Below, in pieces: positions 38,526-46,068 of a DNA stretch of 47,612 bases. Source of the DNA: Faecalicoccus sp. GTDB lineage: Bacteria > Bacillota_I > Bacilli_A > Erysipelotrichales > Erysipelotrichaceae. The notes beneath the pieces are model-generated. The model had not been told where the DNA came from, did no database searches, and saw only the letters and a list, made by a program, of their open reading frames with translations. The translations under genes were made by a program, and so were the position numbers. The DNA is taken from positions 1 through 47,612 of the forward strand of contig JAGAWH010000129.1 of assembly GCA_017941505.1 (NCBI GenBank). The letters are read 5' to 3'. Every line of letters starts with the position of its first letter. Position 1 is the stretch's first letter.

Positions 38526-38757
38526 GTCAAAACGAAGAGAAGGAAAAGTAATCCTAAAACTGATTTTAGAGACGATATGGATGGTGAAAATGTCGACAGT
38601 AAAGGGATGAAAAGCACCTTTGAGTAATTCGATGAATTCAGTAGTCGAATTCGGTACATACCGTTATCATGTCGAGAGATCTTAATTTATTAAGGTAAGA
38701 AGGGTGGCAACGCGAGACATCGTCCCTTTATGGTGATGAGGTCTCTTTTTATTTGGC
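38526..38757 (+). promoter_or_regulatory. Serine T-box leader of serS
   Basis: Contains the T-box core AGGGTGGCAACGCGAGAC (38701 onward), whose bulge TGGC would pair with the GCCA end of tRNA-Ser (discriminator G). Stem I has AGAGACGATA and CACCTTTGAGT, and a specifier candidate TCG (Ser) followed by A at 38629-38631. The terminator is GAGAC...GTCTCTTTTT (38713-38757). Uncharged tRNA-Ser should favour the antiterminator. The specifier call is less certain than the T-box call; AGT nearby is an alternative. Confidence 0.92.
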
Positions 38758-38772
38758 AAGGAGGAGAGAATA

Positions 38773-40053
38773 ATGCTGGATATCAAATTTGTACGTGAAA
38801 ATCCTGAAATTGTGAAAGAGAATATGAAGAAGAAATTCCAGGACCACAAACTTCATTTAGTGGATGAAGTGTTGGAAGAGGATAAAGAACTTCGTGCTTC
38901 TCAACAAAAAGGAGATGAACTTCGTTCTCAAAGAAAGAAAATTTCTAAACAGATTGGTGCTTTAATGGGCCAGGGTAAAAAAGATGAAGCTGAAGAAGTG
39001 AAGAAAAAAGTAGCTGATATGGCTGATGAGTTAAAGGCACTGGAAACCAAAGAAGAAGAATTACGTAAGAGCGTAAAAGAAAAAATGATGATGATTCCAA
39101 ACATCATCGATGAAACAGTTCCAATCGGAAAAGATGACAGCGAAAATGTTGAATTAGAACGTTTCGGAGAACCGGTTGTACCTGATTTTGAAATTCCGTA
39201 TCATACAGATATTATGGAAAAATTATGTGGAATCGATTTAGAGAGTGCCCGCAAGGTTGCCGGAAACGGATTTTATTATTTGATGGGTGATATTGCCCGC
39301 CTGCATTCTGCTATTATCAGTTATGCACGTGACTTTATGATCAATAAAGGATTTACATATGTTGTACCTCCGTTTATGATTCGTTCTGCCGTAGTAGATG
39401 GTGTTATGTCTTTTGCGGAGATGGAAGGTATGATGTATAAAATCGAAGGCGAAGATTTATATTTGATCGGTACCAGCGAACATTCCATGATTGGTAAATT
39501 TATTGATTCTGTATTGGACGAAAAGGATCTTCCTTATACATTAACATCCTATTCTCCTTGTTTCCGTAAAGAAAAAGGAGCTCATGGTATTGAAGAGCGC
39601 GGCGTATACCGCATCCATCAGTTCGAAAAACAGGAAATGATCGTAGTATGTAAGCCGGAAGAAAGCAAGGAATGGTTTACAAAACTGTATATGAATACAG
39701 TAGAATTCTTCCGTACTTTAGATATTCCGGTAAGAACATTAGAATGCTGCTCCGGTGATTTAGCAGATCTAAAATGTAAATCGGTTGATGTAGAGGCATG
39801 GTCTCCTCGTCAAAAGAAATATTTTGAAGTAGGAAGCTGCTCAAATTTAACCGATGCTCAGGCAAGAAGATTACAGATTCGTGTTAAAGATGACAAAGGT
39901 AAAAAATACTTTGCGCATACATTAAATAATACCTGCGTAGCTCCACCTAGAATGTTGATTGCGTTCTTAGAGAACAATTTACAGGAAGATGGAAGTGTAT
40001 TGATTCCGGAAGTTTTACAGCCATATATGGGCGGTATGAAAAAAATCGGATAA
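38773..40053 (+). CDS. serS: Seryl-tRNA synthetase
   Basis: 426 aa class II enzyme. N-terminal long coiled-coil arm that reads the tRNA-Ser variable arm (about 28-100, KKISKQIGALMGQGKKDEAE), motif 2 FRKEKGAHGIEERGVYRIHQF, motif 3 region SCSNLTDAQARRLQIR and PPRMLIAFLENN. GGAGGAGAG precedes the ATG. Controlled by the upstream T-box and closed by a strong terminator. Confidence 0.98.
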   Translation: MLDIKFVRENPEIVKENMKKKFQDHKLHLVDEVLEEDKELRASQQKGDELRSQRKKISKQIGALMGQGKKDEAEEVKKKVADMADELKALETKEEELRKSVKEKMMMIPNIIDETVPIGKDDSENVELERFGEPVVPDFEIPYHTDIMEKLCGIDLESARKVAGNGFYYLMGDIARLHSAIISYARDFMINKGFTYVVPPFMIRSAVVDGVMSFAEMEGMMYKIEGEDLYLIGTSEHSMIGKFIDSVLDEKDLPYTLTSYSPCFRKEKGAHGIEERGVYRIHQFEKQEMIVVCKPEESKEWFTKLYMNTVEFFRTLDIPVRTLECCSGDLADLKCKSVDVEAWSPRQKKYFEVGSCSNLTDAQARRLQIRVKDDKGKKYFAHTLNNTCVAPPRMLIAFLENNLQEDGSVLIPEVLQPYMGGMKKIG

Positions 40054-40060
40054 GACTTTG

Positions 40061-40088
40061 AAAAGAAGGAATTTAATTCCTTCTTTTT
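40061..40088 (+). terminator. Intrinsic terminator of serS
   Basis: AAAAGAAGGAAT / ATTCCTTCTTTT (12 bp, 3-nt loop) ending in T-run. Confidence 0.9.
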
Positions 40089-40117
40089 TATAACAAATTA
40101 TTTAAGAAAATAAAGTA

Positions 40118-40145
40118 TTGAATTTTCAAGGATATTCTATAAAAT
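40118..40145 (+). promoter_or_regulatory. Promoter of the trpB2 T-box transcript
   Basis: TTGAAT (40118-40123), 16-bp spacer, TAAAAT (40140-40145). A second TATAAT at 40183-40188 has no matching -35 and would start inside stem I. Confidence 0.5.
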
Positions 40146-40151
40146 AATAAA

Positions 40152-40407
40152 TAATATAAAAAACGTTGAAGAAGAATAGTAGTATAATGCAGAAATGATA
40201 GAAAGCTGTTGAGGATGGAAATACAGTATTTTGAGTTATATGAATGGACTTCGGAGTCCGGACAGAAACAAGATTTGGAGTATGAACGGCGGAGCAGCAC
40301 TCCGTTATCAAATGAAATGAAGAGGATACATTGTGTATCAATATGGGTGGCACCGCAGAAGTAAACTTTTGTCCCAATATGTTAAATAAGGGATAAAAGT
40401 TTTTTTA
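40152..40407 (+). promoter_or_regulatory. Tryptophan T-box leader of trpB2
   Basis: T-box core GGGTGGCACCGC at 40345-40356; its TGGC bulge matches the GCCA end of tRNA-Trp (discriminator G). TTTTGAGT of stem I is followed by a specifier candidate TGG (Trp) plus A at 40245-40247. Terminator AAACTTTTGTCCC / GGGATAAAAGTTT with following T-run (40363-40407). Stem I looks short. The amino-acid assignment fits the gene downstream. Confidence 0.9.
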
Positions 40408-40437
40408 TTCCTTAAGAAAAAAAAAGGAGGAAAATTT

Positions 40438-41811
40438 ATGTCTGAAAAAGTAATTCCAACAAAGATTTATCTGGAAGAAAGTGAAATTCCAAAACAATGG
40501 TACAATCTTCGAGCTGATATGAAAAATAAGCCTGCTCCCCTATTAAATCCGGGAGCGGGAAAACCTGTTGCGGCCGAAGATCTATTGCCGGTTTTCTGTG
40601 AAGAATTGGTTAAGCAGGAATTGGATAACGATACTCCGTATTTTGATATTCCGAAAGAAATTCAAGAGTATTATAAAACTTTCCGCCCTTCCCCATTATA
40701 TCGTGCATACCGTCTGGAAAAAGCTTTGGGTACACCTGCTCATATTTACTACAAATTTGAAGGTAATAATACCAGCGGATCACATAAATTAAATTCGGCA
40801 TTGGCTCAGGCATATTATGCCAAAAAACAGGGATTAAAAGGCGTAACAACAGAGACAGGTGCCGGACAATGGGGTACTGCTCTTTCGATGGCTTGTGCTT
40901 ATTTTGATCTTGACTGCATCGTATATATGGTTAAAGTATCCTATGAACAGAAACCGTTTAGACGAGAAGTGATGCGAACTTACGGAGCCAGTGTGACCCC
41001 TTCCCCATCCACTACGACCAACGCCGGACGTCAGATTTTAAAGGAACATCCGGATACTACAGGAAGTCTTGGATGCGCCATTTCCGAAGCTGTTGAAGCA
41101 GCTGTATCCAAGGAAGGATATCGCTATGTCTTAGGAAGTGTATTAAACCAGGTTGTTCTTCATCAGTCTGTGATTGGATTGGAGACACAGACTGCTCTTA
41201 AGAAGTTAGGTGTTGAACCGGATATCATTATCGGATGTGCCGGTGGAGGATCGAACTTAGGAGGTTTGATTGCTCCGTTTATGGGAGAAAAATTACGCGG
41301 TGAAAAAGATTACCGTATTATTGCGGTAGAACCTGCTTCCTGCCCTAGTTTAACAAGAGGCGTATATGCCTACGATTTCTGTGATACCGGAAAAGTAACA
41401 CCTTTGGCAAAGATGTACACTTTAGGCTGTGACTTTATTCCGAGTGCTAACCATGCCGGTGGTTTAAGATATCACGGAATGAGCCCAATCTTATCGCAGT
41501 TATATCATGATGGTTATATGGAAGCTGTATCGGTTGAACAGACTGCGGTATTTGAGGCAGCTACCCAGTTTGCCAGAACAGAAGGAATCCTTCCTGCTCC
41601 TGAGAGCAGTCATGCGATCCGCGCTGCCATTGATGAGGCGTTGAAATGTAAGGAATCCGGCGAATCTAAGAATATCGTATTCGGATTAACCGGAACCGGA
41701 TATTTCGATATGACGGCTTATGAAAACTACAATAACGGTACGATGATTGATTATATTCCTACGGATGAAGATCTGAAAAAGTATATCGAAAAATTACCGA
41801 AAATTGATTAG
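40438..41811 (+). CDS. trpB: TrpB2-type tryptophan synthase beta-like PLP enzyme
   Basis: 457 aa, the longer TrpB2 branch, joining indole and serine (or phosphoserine) to tryptophan. PLP lysine is K117 in GNNTSGSHKLNSA, with TETGAGQWGTALS, the phosphate-binding GCAGGGSNLGG and the C-terminal FGLTGTGYFDM. No trpA or other trp gene is near, so it probably works without the alpha subunit, for example to salvage indole; this is inference. A Trp T-box controls it, which supports a true tryptophan role. AAAGGAGG precedes the ATG. Confidence 0.93.
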   Translation: MSEKVIPTKIYLEESEIPKQWYNLRADMKNKPAPLLNPGAGKPVAAEDLLPVFCEELVKQELDNDTPYFDIPKEIQEYYKTFRPSPLYRAYRLEKALGTPAHIYYKFEGNNTSGSHKLNSALAQAYYAKKQGLKGVTTETGAGQWGTALSMACAYFDLDCIVYMVKVSYEQKPFRREVMRTYGASVTPSPSTTTNAGRQILKEHPDTTGSLGCAISEAVEAAVSKEGYRYVLGSVLNQVVLHQSVIGLETQTALKKLGVEPDIIIGCAGGGSNLGGLIAPFMGEKLRGEKDYRIIAVEPASCPSLTRGVYAYDFCDTGKVTPLAKMYTLGCDFIPSANHAGGLRYHGMSPILSQLYHDGYMEAVSVEQTAVFEAATQFARTEGILPAPESSHAIRAAIDEALKCKESGESKNIVFGLTGTGYFDMTAYENYNNGTMIDYIPTDEDLKKYIEKLPKID

Positions 41812-41839
41812 AAGTGCAGAAATAAGCACTTCTTTTTTT
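41811..41839 (+). terminator. Intrinsic terminator of trpB2
   Basis: GAAGTGC / GCACTTC (7 bp, 8-nt loop) then seven T. It begins at the last base of the stop codon. Confidence 0.88.
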
Positions 41840-41924
41840 CATATGAAAAATCACAAATAATTAAAAAAAAAGCTTTATATAAAGCAGAAATTCGATTTTC
41901 TATAATCATAGGAAAAGAGAAAAC

Positions 41925-41952
41925 TTGAAATGTGAAATGATTATGTTATAAT
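41925..41952 (+). promoter_or_regulatory. SRP RNA promoter
   Basis: TTGAAA (41925-41930), 16-bp spacer, TATAAT (41947-41952). Predicted start at about 41959, where the RNA stem begins. Confidence 0.8.
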
Positions 41953-41958
41953 GAATGA

Positions 41959-42043
41959 GCTACTACAATGGTATCTTATGAATCAGGTCAGGTCGGGAAC
42001 GAAGCAGCCTTAAGTAAGCTCTGTCATGTGTGGTAGCGTTTTT
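41959..42043 (+). ncRNA. ffs: Signal recognition particle RNA (small, 4.5S type)
   Basis: About 85 nt. Ends pair (GCTACTACA with TGTGTGGTAGC), and the conserved Ffh-binding domain is GGTCAGGTCGGGAACGAAGC with a GGAA tetraloop closed by a G-C pair. It ends in five T. No Alu domain, so it is the short bacterial form and not the long Bacillus scRNA. Works with Ffh to target membrane proteins. tadA starts only 14 bases after the T-run. Confidence 0.95.
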
Positions 42044-42057
42044 AATAGGAAAAGTAT

Positions 42058-42513
42058 ATGAACGAAGAAAAGTGGATGAAAGAAGCATTAAAGCAGGCGT
42101 ATAAAGCATTTGAACAGGATGAAGTTCCTATTGGATGTGTTATCGTAAAAGATGATAAGATCATCGCCCGTGCATATAATAAGCGGGAGATGAAACAGTC
42201 CGGTATCGCTCATGCAGAAATTCTTGCGATAGAGAAAGCCTGCAAAAAGCTGGGAAGCTGGCGGCTGGATGGATGCGATTTATATGTCACTTTAGAGCCC
42301 TGCCCTATGTGTGCCGGAGCTATCATTCAATCACGGATCAGAAAGGTTGTGTTTGGCGCTTCCGATCCCAAAGGAGGATGCGTTGGTTCCTGCATCAATT
42401 TATTTAATGTGAAGGGATTTAATCACTATCCATTTTATCAATCCGGCATCTTTCAGGAAGAGTGTTCCAACCTTCTAAAAACGTTCTTTAAAAGAAAGCG
42501 AAACAAGGCATAG
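42058..42513 (+). CDS. tadA: tRNA-specific adenosine deaminase TadA
   Basis: 151 aa zinc enzyme that turns A34 into inosine in tRNA-Arg(ACG). HAE at 52-54 (zinc His, catalytic Glu) and PCPMC with Cys82 and Cys85. Only a weak Shine-Dalgarno (AGGA). Because the SRP RNA ends directly upstream, there is no room for a separate promoter; tadA is probably made by read-through or from a promoter inside the RNA gene. Ends at a terminator that contains its stop codon. Confidence 0.96.
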   Translation: MNEEKWMKEALKQAYKAFEQDEVPIGCVIVKDDKIIARAYNKREMKQSGIAHAEILAIEKACKKLGSWRLDGCDLYVTLEPCPMCAGAIIQSRIRKVVFGASDPKGGCVGSCINLFNVKGFNHYPFYQSGIFQEECSNLLKTFFKRKRNKA

Positions 42514-42525
42514 TGCCTTGTTTTT
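42501..42525 (+). terminator. Intrinsic terminator of tadA
   Basis: AAACAAGGCA / TGCCTTGTTT (10 bp) with the stop codon TAG as the 3-nt loop, then T. Confidence 0.9.
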
Positions 42526-42528
42526 ATA

Positions 42529-42537
42529 TGTTATAAT
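42529..42537 (+). promoter_or_regulatory. Extended -10 promoter of dnaX
   Basis: TGTTATAAT, with no good -35 because that position falls in the tadA terminator. AAGGAGG follows before the dnaX ATG. Confidence 0.6.
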
Positions 42538-42561
42538 TAGGAGGTCAGAAAGGAGGTACTT

Positions 42562-44334
42562 ATGGCATATCAGGCATTATACAGAAAATATCGACCTACC
42601 GAATTTGATGAGGTTGTAGGTCAGAAATATATTGTACAGACTTTAAAAAATGCCGTCGAAAGAAACCGTATTGCCCATGCGTATCTATTCTGCGGACCAA
42701 GAGGAACAGGAAAAACTTCCATCGCAAAAATATTTGCCAGGATGTTAAACTGTGAAGATCCGAATCATAAACCATGCGGAAAATGTTTGAATTGCCAGAT
42801 GGCTTTAAATGGTTCACATCCGGACATCATTGAAATCGATGCTGCTTCAAACAACGGAGTGGATGAAGTCCGTAATTTAATCGATAAGGTTAAGTATGCT
42901 CCCCTTCAAGGTAAATATAAGGTTTATATTATTGACGAAGTTCATATGATGTCTACAGGTGCATTCAATGCTTTGTTAAAGACAATTGAAGAACCTCCTG
43001 CTCATGTCATTTTTATTTTTGCGACAACAGAACCGAATAAAGTAATTCCAACCATTATATCGCGCTGTCAAAGATTTGATTTCTCCAAGGTACCTTTATC
43101 GGAAATCCAAAAAAGATTGAGAGTTGTATGTGAAAGTGAAAAGATCAATATTGATGAGAATGCGATTCGTTTGATTGCTCAGTTGAGTGATGGAGGAATG
43201 CGAGATTCCTTATCCATCTTAGATCAATGTACAGCATATTGTGTGAATTCGATTATTGAGGATGATGTTCGACAAATCTATGGAGTCATTACGACAGACG
43301 ATATTGGACAGATCTTCCATGCCGCATATAAGAGAAATGTTGATGAATTAATATCCAAACTTCAAAGTGCGGATGATAAAGGAATGGATTTAAGAAGATT
43401 AACCCAAAGTTTCATTTCTCTTTTAAAAGACAGCATCATCCTGGATTATTCACCGGAATCTAAATTGGTATCGGATAATCATAAAGAAGTTATTAATAAT
43501 TATTTCATTGAGTCCCCTTCTCTATTCCGAGTAGAATTAATGAACGAGTTGATGGATGCATACAATAAATTTAACTTTGCGTCCTCTGTATTGGACTATT
43601 TAGAGGCTGCGATACTGAAGCCAATCTCAAAATCATATGAAATTTCTTCCCGTGAAACGGTTAAAATATCTGATGTGAAACCTGAAGAAAATATGAAACA
43701 GGATACGAAAGGAACGGAATCGTCATATGATAAGGTTTCTGAAAATCCGAAATATTTTGAGAAAACGCCTATTTTAGAGGATAAAAAGGAAGAAATTGAA
43801 GAAAAAGAGATATCTGATGTTTCACGTGAAACATTAGAACAGGTTGAAAAAGCAGAAAGTAAAATCATATTAAATGATGAATATGTGATTCAGCTGCTTG
43901 TAGGAGCTAATAAAAGAGAAAGACAATCCGATAATGAAAAAATCAATGAAAAAGATGTATACCTATCGGATCTAAAGTATGGAAAGTTCGCTTCCCTGTT
44001 GCGGGATATGAAAATCATAGCAAGTGGAAATAACTATATTGTAGTGAATGTACGCAATGAAATCATCGCCAAAGAAATCAATGAGATGCAGTTAAATGAA
44101 GGATTTGAATCCTTTATGAACATAATATTGGGTAAGCCTAAAAAAGTCTTTGCGATTGATAATACACAATGTTCAAGAGTAGTTGATGAGTTTAAGGAGA
44201 GAATGATCAACGGTACATTGCCGGAACCGGCTGAGGTTATCATTCACTCCAAGCACATTGAAGCAGAGGAAGAACAAACTCCGGAATCGATGATGAAATC
44301 GTTGTTTCCAAACATTGAAATCATCGATGATTAA
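42562..44334 (+). CDS. dnaX: DNA polymerase III subunits gamma and tau
   Basis: 590 aa clamp-loader ATPase. QALYRKYRPTEFDEVVGQ, Walker A GPRGTGKT (45-52), zinc Cys64/72/75/78 (NCEDPNHKPCGKCLNC), Walker B IIDEVHMMS, SRC motif ISRCQRFDF. A Lys/Glu-rich linker (about 355-430) precedes the tau-specific C-terminal domain. The linker DNA carries a perfect parS at 43818-43833. I cannot tell whether a frameshift makes a separate gamma form. The usual ybaB gene does not follow it. Confidence 0.97.
   Translation: MAYQALYRKYRPTEFDEVVGQKYIVQTLKNAVERNRIAHAYLFCGPRGTGKTSIAKIFARMLNCEDPNHKPCGKCLNCQMALNGSHPDIIEIDAASNNGVDEVRNLIDKVKYAPLQGKYKVYIIDEVHMMSTGAFNALLKTIEEPPAHVIFIFATTEPNKVIPTIISRCQRFDFSKVPLSEIQKRLRVVCESEKINIDENAIRLIAQLSDGGMRDSLSILDQCTAYCVNSIIEDDVRQIYGVITTDDIGQIFHAAYKRNVDELISKLQSADDKGMDLRRLTQSFISLLKDSIILDYSPESKLVSDNHKEVINNYFIESPSLFRVELMNELMDAYNKFNFASSVLDYLEAAILKPISKSYEISSRETVKISDVKPEENMKQDTKGTESSYDKVSENPKYFEKTPILEDKKEEIEEKEISDVSRETLEQVEKAESKIILNDEYVIQLLVGANKRERQSDNEKINEKDVYLSDLKYGKFASLLRDMKIIASGNNYIVVNVRNEIIAKEINEMQLNEGFESFMNIILGKPKKVFAIDNTQCSRVVDEFKERMINGTLPEPAEVIIHSKHIEAEEEQTPESMMKSLFPNIEIIDD
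43644..43659. other. Degenerate parS-like sequence in dnaX
   Basis: TTCTTCCCGTGAAACG matches the parS consensus at 12 of 16 positions, with the right half-site CGTGAAAC intact. 174 bp before the perfect site; both encode Ser-Arg-Glu-Thr. Binding is uncertain. Confidence 0.35.
43818..43833. other. parS centromere site
   Basis: TGTTTCACGTGAAACA, a perfect match to the 16-bp palindromic parS of Firmicutes, inside dnaX about 17 kb from oriC. The partner gene parB is in the same window at 4548-5414. It is the expected ParB loading site. Confidence 0.96.
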
Positions 44335-44371
44335 CATCTTTTATCTGCTCATATGAATGATAGAAAGGAGT

Positions 44372-44401
44372 ATGGATCCGGATGCATACGCAGACGGATA
44401 G
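44372..44401 (+). other. Possible 9-codon leader ORF before recR
   Basis: AAAGGAG then ATG and nine sense codons in total (MDPDAYADG) and TAG, ending 3 bases before the TTG and 9 before the ATG of recR. It has a better Shine-Dalgarno than recR itself, so it may couple translation to recR. It sits where ybaB is normally found but shows no resemblance to YbaB. Confidence 0.35.
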
Positions 44402-44410
44402 TAGTTGAAT

Positions 44411-44992
44411 ATGTACCCTGAAAAATTTGAAGAGCTGATACATGCGTTCACAAAGCTACCCGGCGTAGGATATAAAACAGCCGAAAGATATGCATTCACC
44501 TATTTAAACTGGGACGATGATACCAAAGCTCAGTTTATAGAAGCTGTAGAAAATGCACAGAACGGAATTAAAAGATGCACTGTATGCGGCAATCTAAGTG
44601 ATGGTGATAAATGCGCTATTTGCAGCGATGTGAACAGGAATAGGAATATCATATGTATTGTTCAGAACCCTAAAGACATATCCGCTATCGAATCTATGCA
44701 GGAATATAATGGTGTATATCATGTATTAAACGGTCTGATCAACACATCAAAAGGCATATTACCTGAGAATCTGAATATAGATAGTTTGATTAAACGGGTA
44801 GATGAAAGTGTGGAAGAAGTGATTATTGCCACTGATCCTACTATGGAAGGAGAAACTACTGCACTATATCTTCAAAAACTCCTTGGTGATACTACTCATG
44901 TTACCAGGCTGGCACATGGCATACCTGTAGGAGGACATTTAGACTATACGGATTCAATGACTTTACTGAAAGCTTTTGAGAACCGTAAATAA
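44411..44992 (+). CDS. recR: Recombination mediator RecR
   Basis: 193 aa. Helix-hairpin-helix LPGVGYKTAERYAF (17-30), zinc Cys56/59/68/71 (CTVCGNLSDGDKCAIC), Toprim IIATDPTMEGETTALYL and the C-terminal HGIPVGGHLDYTDSMTL. Acts with RecF/RecO in gap repair. An in-frame TTG at 44405 is an alternative start; I prefer the ATG although no strong Shine-Dalgarno adjoins it. Ends at an intrinsic terminator. Confidence 0.96.
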   Translation: MYPEKFEELIHAFTKLPGVGYKTAERYAFTYLNWDDDTKAQFIEAVENAQNGIKRCTVCGNLSDGDKCAICSDVNRNRNIICIVQNPKDISAIESMQEYNGVYHVLNGLINTSKGILPENLNIDSLIKRVDESVEEVIIATDPTMEGETTALYLQKLLGDTTHVTRLAHGIPVGGHLDYTDSMTLLKAFENRK

Positions 44993-45006
44993 TCGAATAA
45001 ATGACC

Positions 45007-45046
45007 AATCGTATGAGTAGAATATGAATATTCATACGATTTTTTA
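45007..45046 (+). terminator. Intrinsic terminator of recR
   Basis: AATCGTATGA / TCATACGATT (10 bp) with a T-run; the loop contains a second small palindrome (GAATATGAATATTC). Confidence 0.85.
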
Positions 45047-45384
45047 TTGCTCAATTCCCCGTTTTAATCATATGAATTTATATAATCGTTCATATATTTA
45101 TCACATGGACATTCAAAATGTTCCGAAAGCTGGAAATTTAATATATCTGATTTATATATGAAAATCATACATAGAAATATGATTTTCATATATAAATTTC
45201 CTATTCATATGAATTGTCACATTTAAGATATTTCAGAGTGTGATTATCATATGACTGTAAATCTAAAAATAAAAAGATTATATGAATTATATTTCAAAAT
45301 CATATGAATATCAAATAACGGAAAATCCAGTATGAAAAAGGATTATGAAAATCCTGTGATATGGTAGAAATAAAAAGTAAGTTG
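45047..45384. other. AT-rich intergenic region with repeated TCATATGA-type motifs
   Basis: About 340 bases without a gene. It holds the 19-bp inverted repeat at 45150-45197 and several CATATG-centred words (45068 AATCATATGAATT, 45211 ATTCATATGAAT, 45247 TATCATATGA, 45297 AATCATATGAATA, with variants at 45091 and 45281). No RNA family was recognised. It could hold regulator sites or a small RNA. Confidence 0.5.
45150..45197. repeat. Perfect 19-bp inverted repeat
   Basis: ATTTATATATGAAAATCAT at 45150-45168 and its exact reverse complement at 45179-45197, 10-base loop. An outer pair GGAAATTTA (45132-45140) / TAAATTTCC (45193-45201) could form an alternative stem. There is no T-run directly after, so it is not a plain terminator. 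Confidence 0.8.
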
Positions 45385-45393
45385 TGATATAAT
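45385..45393 (+). promoter_or_regulatory. Extended -10 promoter of the HTH/coiled-coil gene
   Basis: TGATATAAT, 42 bases before the ATG at 45436. No convincing -35. Confidence 0.6.
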
Positions 45394-45435
45394 ACATAAC
45401 ACATGATTGTGAAAATCATAGGAAAGGAGAATTGT

Positions 45436-46068
45436 ATGGCAGACAGCGATCAGATGATAGATGTATATTATGATATGGATATTTCACAGATTTGTCAGCA
45501 TTTTTCCAAGTCCCGGAATACCGTCGATAAAGCAGTTGCGAAATTGGTAAAAGATTATCCCGATAAAGGATATAAATATAAAAGTGAGGAAACCAAGCGG
45601 ATCACTATAACTGCTGAAGGTGTCGAAAAGCTGGCCGGATATTTTCGGAAAGAAAAACATGAAGTATCTACTGTAGAGATGGAACTTCGATATGAAAATG
45701 AAAAGCTAAAGGCAATCATTGAAGAGAAGGAAAAATCACAATCAAAAATTGAAGAATTATATCGTGAAAGATTAGCTATTGAATTGGAAAAAAGTAAACA
45801 GACATATTTGTTGGAAACCCAATCCAAAGAGAATCAAATTCAGCAGCTGGAACTTCAAAATAGGAATTTAGAAATAGAGAGGGAAAACCTACGCTCTAAA
45901 AATTCTGATTTAGAATCTGAAAATTCACAACTCGAATCTGAAAATCATATTCTAAATGAAGAAAAAGAAAAGGTAGAAGACCTTCAAAGACAGCTGGATG
46001 ATTATAAAAGAAAAGAAGAAACCTATAATTCAAAAGGTCTCTTCTATCGGTTATTTAATAAGTTTTAA
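45436..46068 (+). CDS. HTH plus coiled-coil protein with amphipathic C-terminus, function unknown
   Basis: 210 aa in three parts. Residues about 1-65 form a small winged or plain HTH (DISQICQHFSKSRNTVDKAV ... RITITAEGVEKLAGYF), resembling the N-terminus of plasmid DUF536-type proteins. Residues about 75-195 are a continuous coiled coil with heptads and a short repeat (DLESEN, QLESEN). The last residues GLFYRLFNKF are an aromatic/basic amphipathic end, often seen where such proteins touch membranes. GGAAAGGAG precedes ATG 45436; the open frame begins at 45403. It could join DNA to the membrane, which is inference. No phage or plasmid gene is near. Confidence 0.75.
   Translation: MADSDQMIDVYYDMDISQICQHFSKSRNTVDKAVAKLVKDYPDKGYKYKSEETKRITITAEGVEKLAGYFRKEKHEVSTVEMELRYENEKLKAIIEEKEKSQSKIEELYRERLAIELEKSKQTYLLETQSKENQIQQLELQNRNLEIERENLRSKNSDLESENSQLESENHILNEEKEKVEDLQRQLDDYKRKEETYNSKGLFYRLFNKF

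Noticed and set aside
40183..40188. TATAAT inside the trpB2 leader as main promoter
   Set aside because: No suitable -35, and it would truncate stem I of the T-box.
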